Shown piece after piece: positions 55,999 through 64,000 of a stretch of DNA of 64,000 bases (positions are counted from its first letter, which is position 1; each line of letters opens with the position of its first letter). Position numbers and translations under genes: made by a program. The notes beneath the pieces were generated by a model that ran no database searches, was not told where the DNA came from, and saw only the letters and a program-made list of their open reading frames with translations. Origin of the DNA: Aedes albopictus (Eukaryota; Arthropoda; Insecta; Diptera; Culicidae); assembly GCF_035046485.1 (NCBI RefSeq), contig NC_085137.1, positions 659,977 through 723,976 on the forward strand, read 5' to 3'.

Positions 55999-57860
55999 AG
56001 TATGGTGTAACGTTTTGCGTTTTTTAGTTAAAATCGAAAAGAAAAATAAATAAATAGACTAAAAGTTATTTAAATTTTTGTTTTGTATTTACGTTAACGA
56101 TATTGAAATATTTCATTTGTTTGTAAAATCGGTCCATGCCTGTTACTTATGCTCGTGTATGTCATAGTATGTGTTAAAGCTTTCGAGTTAAGCGCTTTTA
56201 TAGCATGATGCGTATGGCGCTTACATACTTTTTGGCGGATTACAGTCGCGCTGCAATTTTGTCGCCATGCATGAAAATCGCCATGCCGAATTAGTTGGCG
56301 CGATTTGGAATAATAGTTAGCAATTTCAATAGTGGGACTTTTGAAAAGCGGCACAGTTTCGAGGCGCAAGTGATATTCTAACTCGGTCATTTCGCTACGA
56401 GTACGGCTGGCAAGCAGAAGTGCGCGAGTTGAGCTAATCCAATCTAAAGTTTCAGTTGAGTTGAGTTTGAGTCTACTTTGAGTTGAAGTCGATTAAGTTA
56501 ATTACGGTGTTAATTGAATTTGTTGTAGAAGGTAAAAGTAGTGAGTGAGTTTCTAGATTTTAAAAGTGATGTTAAACGTGTTTGTGATTTCTTTCTCTTT
56601 AGTGGACCGAGGTCCGATATTTCGCGATTTCTGCTGAGTTTTATTGAATTACGGAACTAACTACGAAAAAAGGTAATTAAATCTAATTAAATTAAAAGTG
56701 CTTAAAGCTAATATTAGTTCCTGTTGGACGTGTAGCGCCCAGCGCTTTTTTCGTACGGCTGGTTTTTGTGCGTGTCATTCGGCAATCGTCATCGCCGAAT
56801 CGGGGAACTTCTGGTGGAGTGTACCACCATTTCCGTTTGGATCAACGCGACCCGTGTGCCCAGCGAAGGCCCGCCTCCAGTAGGCAGTTAAACGGAGGCG
56901 TGAGTGAAGTCGCTCGTCCATTATCGTAGCGAAGTTCTCCCGTCGGTCGCCAAAAGCCGATGGTAAGGTCCCGTCCGTCAATCCCCGAGGACCGGAGTAC
57001 GAGAGGCGATTCGCTGAAGCGTGTCGTCAATAGCACGCCGCGAATCCGATCCAAATTCGGAAAATAGGAAACGTACTATTCCCCGCTCGGTCATAGCTGG
57101 AATCTAAGTACGCGAAGCCGGGTCGCTGGGCTTTTAGTGCCTTCCTATTGACCGGAGGAGGATCCTCCCGGGTACAAGCGGCATCCGCCGTTTCCCTCTC
57201 GAGTTGAACAATCGGAAGCTTCCAACCATTTGCCACTCCCTCCGCACCGGTAATTCGGCCATACCGCACACGGGTCCTTCGTCGTCGCTGCGCGCCAAAT
57301 CGCAGCACGGTCACGCCGGCAAACACCATTATTGACCGCCATCACCGAACGTCGAAGTCGTCGCCATCTTCGAGCTACGTCCCCCGTCACCGAGCATCGG
57401 ATCACCGAAAAACCTGCGCAGGTACGTGAGAGCTTTTGTACATGGCCATGTTTGCTCTTTTCCATTCCGTATGAAAACCTTCCGTCCAACACGAATGAAT
57501 TCCTAGAATAAATAGTAGAAAGTTTGAAATTTCGTTTAGTTCCGTTACGTTTCACATCGCTTAATTGAATAAACATACTCACTACCTTCCGTTACGTTTT
57601 AGTTCCGTTACTTCGCTCGGATGAGTAAGAATTCCTTCTAGTTTTCCCTAAGTATCTTTTAGCCTGTGAAAGAGTTGGATTTAAATTTGCGTTCGAAGAA
57701 ATTCTGACGTTTACCAAGAACCGTTCAAAACCGTCCCTGAGTGAAATAGTCTCTTGCAAAGTCGGGCAAATTTCAACACGACCGGTGGTCTCTCTTTGAG
57801 AGTGGCGCTTAAGCCACCGTGCTTTAACCAAATCCTCAAGAATAGTTTACGAACGGTTAC
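55999..57860. other. Mostly unique DNA with a CpG-rich segment and splice donor
   Basis: About 56700-57440 is GC- and CpG-rich compared with everything around it. It ends in CCTGCGCAG|GTACGTGAG (donor after 57421), a near-consensus plus-strand 5' splice site. Weaker donors lie at AGAAG|GTAAAA (about 56531) and AAAAAAG|GTAATT (about 56672). The frames on both strands lack domains. It could be a promoter with 5' UTR exons of a gene continuing to the right, or the LTR/leader of an unrecognised retroelement. TTCCGTTACGTTT recurs three times at 57538-57612. Confidence 0.4.
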
Positions 57861-58180
57861 AATGGGACACGCTTGTATGGAAAAAATAAATCCTCGCTCC
57901 AGTCGACTTTTTAGATCCCATTTAGGTCCCATATGAACTGTGCAAAATTTCAGCGCAATCGGTGAAACTATAATTTAGCGCAAGCGGTTCAAAGTTTTCA
58001 TAGGATTTACTATGGGAAAAGTTACACTTTCAAACAAAAAATCCCAGAGGTCGCCCTTTGTCTCCTTAATTCAAATCGATCAACGCTTCCTGTAGAAATA
58101 ACATTTATGAAACTTTCCTTCGAAGACCGCAAAACGATTGGATGTTTGTGGAAAAAGTTATTAATTTATTACCGATTAGT
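57861..58180 (+). mobile_element. Half-copy of a foldback related to the GGGTCATCG family
   Basis: Contains TGTGCAAAATTTCAGCGCAA then TCGGTGAAAC, GGATTTACTATGGGAAAAGT and CTTTCCTTCGAAGACCGCAA then a GTGGAAAAAGTTATT block, in the same order as 26740-26990 but at low identity. Only one arm is found. Confidence 0.5.
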
Positions 58181-58289
58181 GATCCAACGAACGGCTTTTT
58201 GCTATGTTTTATCAGCAGCACTGCTGCTGCCGTTGTTGCATGGGGTGGCGGGAGGCATCACCACCCCCAGAAACAGCAGCAGCCAAGCA

Positions 58290-58355
58290 TTGGCGTAGCT
58301 AGGGGGGGTTCCAGGGGTGCCTGGCACCCCCTAGAACAAATTTGGCACCCCCTAG
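58290..58355 (+). mobile_element. GC-rich transposon-like terminus
   Basis: TGGCGTAGCTAGGGGGGG followed by a GGTGCCTGGCACCCCCTAG hairpin and a second GGCACCCCCTAG. The last 18 bases of the window are the inverted inner part of the same terminus (GGCACCCCCAGGCACC). Confidence 0.45.
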
Positions 58356-58499
58356 AATTTTTCCTTGACAGTCACCTAAAATTTAAAAATACATTCAATA
58401 AATCCAATATTTATTAATAGCACATTTGAACAAAACTTAAGCACACCCGGAATCACCGTTGTACGTTTTGGCGTTTTGGATATTGGTAAGATCAACAGA

Positions 58500-60940
58500 C
58501 TTTGGTAGAACAGATTTCTCCATGGATTCCTCCAGAAATACCTCTATCTATTCATACGGTGATTTCTCTTATGGATTCATCCCCATATTTCTTCAATAAA
58601 CTTCCCTTAAGTTCTCCAGGCAGTCCTGACAGGGTTATACATTCTAGAAATTTACGCTGAGATTGATCCAGAAAATTCTCTTAGGGTACTTCTTGGAATT
58701 CGTCTAGGGATTCTTCCAAAAATTTCTATTGGGATTACTTCAGGAATTCCTGGAGGGGTTATTCAAGACAATCTTCCTGGAATTCCTTCAGAGATTTAAT
58801 TCAGAGATTCTTCCAGAAATGTCTCATGGAATTCCTCCAGAAGCTTATATTGGCCTTCCTACGGGAATTGTGGCTAGGATTCCTCAAGCAACTCCTGTTG
58901 TGATTCTTCCAGCAATTTCTCTTAGAACTCCTCTAAAAATTCTCACTGTGATACCTACAGGAAGTCTTCTAAGGAAGTTCTTTCGATTTTTTTTTTCCGG
59001 AAAATCTCCCTGGGATTTTTCTAAAAATCTCTTCGGTGATTCTTCCATAGATTTCTTCAAGGATTTATCCAGGATTTCCTCCAGAGGTACTTCCAGAAAT
59101 TCCATAGGAGATTTCTCCAAGAGCTTCTAGTGACGCTGCTCCATGAATTCTAGCTGGAATTCTGCAAGCAATTCCCATTAGGACTCCTTTTGAAATACTT
59201 TCTAGGGATTTCACCTGGCATACTTACTTGCTGCAATACTTTCGGGAAATCTTCCTGAAATTCCTCCAGAAATTCCATCAGGGATTTCTCCAGTATACTT
59301 CTACCGATTTTTTCAAAGAGAAATGTAGGTATTCCTCCAGGCAGTTGTTAGAGAAACTTCTTTTAGGGCCCCTGGCATTCCTGATCTAGGATTTCCAAAG
59401 AAATTACTTCTATGATACCTCCCGAAATTGTATGAATTTCTCCAGATATTCCAGCTGGGATTCCTCAAACAATTCTTGCGGTTCATTCAGCTATTCTTCT
59501 TCCAGAAATTCTTACTGTGGTACTTTAGGAATTATGCTACGGACCCTTCTAGAGCTTTCTCCCGGGCTTTTTGCTGGGACCTTTCCAGGCAATCTTCCTG
59601 GAATTCTTCATTTGGTTGTTCTACCAGGGATTTCTCCAAGGACTAATCCAGGAATTCCTCCAGAGATTTTATCCAAAGATTCCTCCAGAAATTTCTCATG
59701 GAACTCCTGCAGAAACTCCTTTTTAACCTTCCTCCAAGAACACCTCAAACAACTCCTCCTACGGTTCTTCCAGCAATTCCTCCAGAAATTATTAATATTA
59801 TACGTCCAGAAATTCTTCTAGTGATTGCAATAGGAATTTACCCGAGCATTTTGGCTGGAATTCTTCCGGAAAATCCTCCTGAGATTGCTTCAGAAAAACC
59901 TCCTGCGATTCCTTCTGGGCGTTCTCTTTAGATTCTTCCAGAATACCTCTACCGGTTGTAGCAGAGACTTCTCTGGGTATTCCAAGGATTTTTTCTTTAT
60001 ATTCTCTCAGGCATTCCTGCTGGGGTTTATCTAGAAATCCCTGTATAGTTTCATCCAGCAATTCCTCCTAGGATTTCTGCTGAGATTTCTACAATAATAC
60101 ATCCCAGAATCCCTCTAATAATACCTCTTGAAATTTTGAAGTGATATTTTCAGAAGCTCTTCGGTGATTCCTCCCGAAATTTTTACCCAAGATATTTTAT
60201 CCGAGGATTCTGGCACAAATTTCTCATGGAATTTCTCCAGGAACTCCTCTTGGCCTTCTTCCAGGAATTCCAGCTGGATTTCTCAAGCTATTCCTGCTGT
60301 GGTCCTTCTAGCAATTCCTCCTAAGACTCCTCCAGAAATTGTTACTGTAATACCTCCCGGAATGCTTCCAGGGATTCTTCCACGAATTAAACTTGCTGGG
60401 ATTATTCAGAGCAATTTTCCCAGGAGCCTTGCAGAAGTACCTTCGGTATTTCCTCCTGGAAATCCTAAAGAATTTTTTCCTGGGATTTTTCCAAATATCT
60501 CTCATTAGATTCCTCCAGGAACTCCTCTTAATTTTCATCCAGGAACTCCTCTGGGAATTCCATTAGCAATTCCTGCTGCTTCTAATGTTTCAGGAATGCC
60601 TTCTAGGTCTCCTCCAGAAATTCTTACTGTGATGCCTGCAGGAATCCCTCTAGGGGTTTCTTCTGGCATTCTTACTGGGATTCATCTAGACAGTTTTCCT
60701 AAAATACTTCCAGAAATACCTTTTTCTTCCAGGGATTTTCCTCAAGACTCAACCAGGAATTCCGCTTAAGTTTTTATTCATGGATAACTCTAGAAATTGA
60801 CCATGGTACTACTCCTGGAACTCCTCTTGACCTTCTTCAAGCAATTCGAGCTGAATGAATCCCAATAGAAATCTCTAGAGGTATCCATAACCGAATTTCT
60901 GGAATAGTTGGAATTTCCTGAGAAACCCTAGGAGCTAATA
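58500..60940 (+). repeat. Degenerate 15-nt TTCCTCC-type array, 2.4 kb
   Basis: The basic word is ATTCCTCCAGAAATT, kept in 15-nt register long enough to give open frames with a five-residue rhythm (I-P-P-E-I-like). A longer block, CATGGAATTTCTCCAGGAAC - CTTGGCCTTCTTCCAGG - CAAGCTATTCCTGCTG - TTACTGTAATACCTCC, recurs near 58826, 59430, 59697, 60226 and in part near 60535 and 60808, so a higher-order repeat is superimposed. Treated as non-coding. Confidence 0.75.
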
Positions 60941-62491
60941 CAGGGCTGTTACAAAAGTGTCGATTTGGAAACCGCAAAATCCGCGCCAAGCCATTTGAAA
61001 TCCGCGCCGAGGTCATCAAATCCGCGCCAGTACAAAAACATATGGTTTTGATGACTGAAGCTCATAAAAAGCCAGACTTTTGTTGTACTCCAGATGAAGA
61101 GCATTTCTAATGAAAAATTAATTTTTAACTATTATTGATCTATGACTTTAGATGACAACTTGTACATCGGCTAGTTTTGCTTTACTGAAATAAAAAATTT
61201 GAATCGATAGTTCTTTGTTTGTTTATCAATAAGTGTGTCGGCTATTTTACGTGCATTCCCTTCCGGTGCGGTATGACTCTGCAGCCATAGGTAATCCTTG
61301 CGCTGATGGTGGGTACTCAATCATCATCATCAGCATCAAATGTAACGGCTATTTTACGAGAATAGGTTTTCCCGATCTCAAGGTTTTCGAAAAAAAAGCA
61401 TTCTTGGCGAATCTTTTGAAACAATTTATAACAAACGTTATGATGGAAATCCTGAAATAAAATCTGTAGTAAATATCAAGGGATCGTTCGAGAGAATTGA
61501 GAGATAATTTTCAGAAACTTCTTGAGAATTTCATGAATTACTTTCTACAGAAATTTATTTTATGAAGATACAAATAGAGTAATACTAGTGGAATTCATTG
61601 GTTAAATCACCAATAAACTTTACTTCCGAGAAAGATATTCATAAAAAGAAAGCACTTGAAAAAAAAAACAGTCTGGAAATTCAGTGAAATTTTAGCAAGT
61701 TAGGATTCCAAAAACTTCAACAATTCTGCAAAAAAATCCTCAAAAAAATCTACCAAGAAACCTTTTAATAACTGTTTCCGCAACTCCCCTCAAAACGAAT
61801 GCTCCGACTGGAAATCAAAGAGAAATTTTACAACAGAAGTTTACGTGTTTAAGGATAATTCTATCAAAATTTTAACAAAAAAATCGATTCCACATAAATT
61901 CCACAAATAACTGATTCAGGAATCTCGTGAACTCCGTTAAACTCATCCATAAGGAATGAAAAAAGTCCTGCGTGTTAAAAAAAATCTTTAGTTTTTCCGA
62001 GCTTTTTTCTGTGGAATTTTCTAAGAATGCAATCATAAAATTCTTCAGGACGTCTTACCTGTATCTTTTTGCAGGAGTATCTGAATTTTCACGACATACT
62101 GTGTCAGAAAACCAATCAGATTGATTTCTCATGACACATACAGTCTACAAAACCAATGACTATTTTTACGAGATTCTATTAAATGTGACTTCAAAATTCA
62201 ACCAAATGTTTCTCCAAAATTTCCGGTAGGCGTCTTTTTACAATTTCCAATATATAAACAGCTTTCAGTATCACCAAGAAAGTCCAAGAAAGAGTTATGG
62301 GGAGAACTCTAATTTGAAAATGTTCATTATTTTTTACTGATTGTGTTGAGCCTCATGTCCAAATATTTAATGTAAGTGTATTTGAAAACGATTTCCGCAA
62401 AATCCGCGCCGAAATTAGCAAAAACGCGCGAAATCCGTGCGAAACGCAAAAACCGCGAAAAACGCAAAATCCGCGCCACGTGTAACAGCCC
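60941..62491. mobile_element. 1.55-kb hAT-like element with AAATCCGCGCC subrepeats
   Basis: Starts CAGGGCTGTTACAAAAGTG and ends CACGTGTAACAGCCC, flanked by the 8-bp direct repeat AGCTAATA (60933-60940, 62492-62499). Both ends hold AAATCCGCGCC words in inverted arrangement. It splits the 15-nt array, which resumes at 62500. Frames inside are short; no transposase recognised. The right end lacks a final TG, so the exact boundary is slightly uncertain. Confidence 0.8.
61480..61900 (-). repeat. Degenerate array words inside the hAT-like element
   Basis: GAATTTCATGAATTACTTTC and AAACTTCTTGAGAATTTC type words, weak register. Possibly captured array sequence. Confidence 0.4.
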
Positions 62492-62499
62492 AGCTAATA

Positions 62500-63982
62500 C
62501 TACAGAAATCTCTAGTGAAATCCTATAACAATGTACGGGAAAAACTTGTAATTTATTAGAAGGCACAGAATGTTACCAATTGACAATTTGAGAGATGAAT
62601 TTGTGAAAAAACACGTTCTGGTAGGTTTTGAATCCACTACTCCGTATTCGGTAGACTGCAGTTTAGCCATTTCTTTGAGGGTTCCCTCGGCATGGTTGTT
62701 TTTTTTTTTGAAAATTTCTTTGGATTTTTGTCCTATAATTTCAAGGGCTATTCCTCTGAAATTATTTCAGCGATTTCTTTTTCAGTTATTTTGCAAATTT
62801 CTCAGGCAGTTTTATCGTGATAACTTTTGCAATTCTTTTTAATTTAATTGTATTCATATTCATTGCTTCCGGAAATTGCAGAATGGGAAATTAACTGCGC
62901 TTGCTCAATGAAAATCCTATGAAATTTATCAAAAATTTCCAGAAAAATTCCCAAAGAAATTGCCGGAGAAACTTCCATCAAAATTACCTCAGAACCTTCA
63001 AAGCAGTTGTCAAGAATATTCATATAAGAATTAAGAATTATCAGAGGAATTCCTGAAGAAAAAATTAGGGCTTTTTAAAGAAATTGATCAAATCCGATCT
63101 CAAAATACATTGCCGAATGCCGAAATATATTCTATAAAAATACGAAGAAATTCTTAAAGAAATTTCCGAATCATCAAAGTAATTTCTGAAGAAAATTAAG
63201 ATAGAATTCCAAAAATAATAGCCGTTGAAGGAAATCTCGAATGAATTACCAAATATTTCACTAAAAGAATTCTCAAAGGAATTGCCTGAAGAGTAACTGG
63301 AAAATTTTAAAAAGCAAGTATCTATAAAATTGCTGACATTAACAAAACAATGCCAAATTGGCGAGAAACTTTCCAATGAAATAAAATCCAAATAAACTGC
63401 TAATGTAATTGTCGAAGAAATTTTCAAAGGATGCGTGAAAGGTGTTCCGTGAAATTCAAAACATTTTCACGAAATTATTATCAAATAAATTGTTAAAACA
63501 TTTTCATTAAATTATTATCAAATTAATTCTTATAGAAATTACCAAAGGGGACACAAAGATATTACATAAGAAATTTGTCAAATTCAAAGGAATTACTGAG
63601 TGATTTACACACACAGTGGTACAGTTTCCGAGATTCACACTTCTAATAAATTCTCTGAAAATTTATTCGTGAGGACCTGATTGTTTTCAATACACAAAAC
63701 AAAGAGGTTGTCGCGATGATTGTTAAGTTCAAACTGAAAATACAAATTCCATGTATGATACGTAATTAAGCTATCAAGTTTTTGAACCTTACATGGCGGG
63801 GAAAGTGTTAAATCAGTAAAACGGCTCGGATTAAAAAAAAAACTTCTTAAAAATATAGCACGTTTAAATTTGCGGGCTAATTTTTCCCGCATTACAGTAT
63901 ATTATACACTAAGAAATTGAGGGTGGATCGGGATTTCCTTTTTCAAAAACAAAAAAGGGAAACAACCTGGAAGCCACTGAAG
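62500..63982. other. Residual array words and unassigned DNA
   Basis: 62500-62520 continues the 15-nt array. 62900-63440 contains minus-sense array words (GGAATTCCTGAAGAAAA, GAAATTGCCGGAGAAACTTC). The rest shows no structure and no supported gene. Confidence 0.5.
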
Positions 63983-64000
63983 CTGGCACCCCCAGGCACC
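63983..64000 (-). mobile_element. Inverted GC-rich terminus cut by the window edge
   Basis: GGCACCCCCAGGCACC is the complement of the GGTGCCTGG/GGGGGTGCC inner part of the terminus at 58290. The expected outer part lies beyond the window. Confidence 0.35.

Noticed and set aside
57145..57582. 145-codon minus-strand ORF
   Set aside because: Lies in a CpG-rich region open in several frames; the composition (Arg/Gly/Cys) fits GC-rich non-coding DNA.
58729..60508. Long Pro/Ile-rich ORFs (up to 133 codons)
   Set aside because: Produced by the 15-nt degenerate array; register is lost repeatedly and no start context is seen.
1..64000. Endogenous viral element (virus-derived genes)
   Set aside because: No capsid, polymerase or nucleoprotein motifs other than those of retrotransposons were recognised.

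Overview
This window reads as non-genic DNA from a very repeat-rich insect nuclear genome. The most likely source is a culicine mosquito of the Aedes type. That assignment rests on the mixture of element families, on AT-rich single-copy DNA and on dispersed repeats with built-in (TG)n tracts; it is inference, not a database match. There is no bacterial gene organisation, no CRISPR array and no convincing long host gene. Almost everything that can be explained is a transposable element or a decayed repeat.

Layout. 1-0.7 kb is the C-terminal RNase H end of a non-LTR retrotransposon (LINE). 0.8-2.5 kb is a TG-containing dispersed repeat running into a ~150-bp minisatellite. 2.6-5.3 kb holds small palindromic elements and a truncated LINE 3' end. 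5.9-12.0 kb is a 6.1-kb foldback element with TA duplications: two ~2.2-kb inverted arms built from 143-bp tandem units, around a 1.6-kb spacer that holds a tRNA-like segment; three younger elements are nested in its arms. 13.0-16.9 kb is a minus-strand Ty1/copia relic (gag, protease, integrase, reverse transcriptase) split by four palindromic insertions. 18-25 kb holds several 'CCCGAGCA' foldback elements, a possible two-exon secreted peptide gene (about 20.27-20.63 kb, minus) and clean hAT-like and piggyBac-like insertions. 26.7-31.5 kb is a dense run of foldback elements and MITEs, with a possible exon at about 28.1-28.3 kb (minus). 33-37 kb holds a degenerate TTCCTCC-type array, a 1.2-kb foldback element, a tandem duplication and a second copy of the TG-repeat family. 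41.5-51.7 kb holds more foldback elements, a 2.0-kb TTAA-flanked element, a 1.2-kb hAT element, a diverged relative of the 6.1-kb element, a Helentron-like element and two minute LINE 3' ends with perfect target-site duplications. 52.7-58 kb holds further foldbacks, a LINE reverse-transcriptase pseudogene and a CpG-rich segment ending in a strong splice donor. 58.3-64 kb is dominated by a degenerate 15-nt array interrupted by a 1.55-kb hAT-like element. It begins with, and the window ends in, GC-rich termini that may be the two ends of one very large element.

How it fits together. No pathway is encoded. The content is a layered history of insertion: many elements are dated relative to one another by nesting, and many boundaries are fixed by TA, TTAA, TTA, 4-bp, 8-bp or 13-17-bp duplications that can be read directly. 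The most unusual content is the 6.1-kb satellite-armed foldback element, the tRNA-like modules in the spacers of two otherwise different foldbacks, and short sequence boxes with fixed spacing that recur in otherwise dissimilar palindromic families. All family names are from sequence features only; no similarity search was run.
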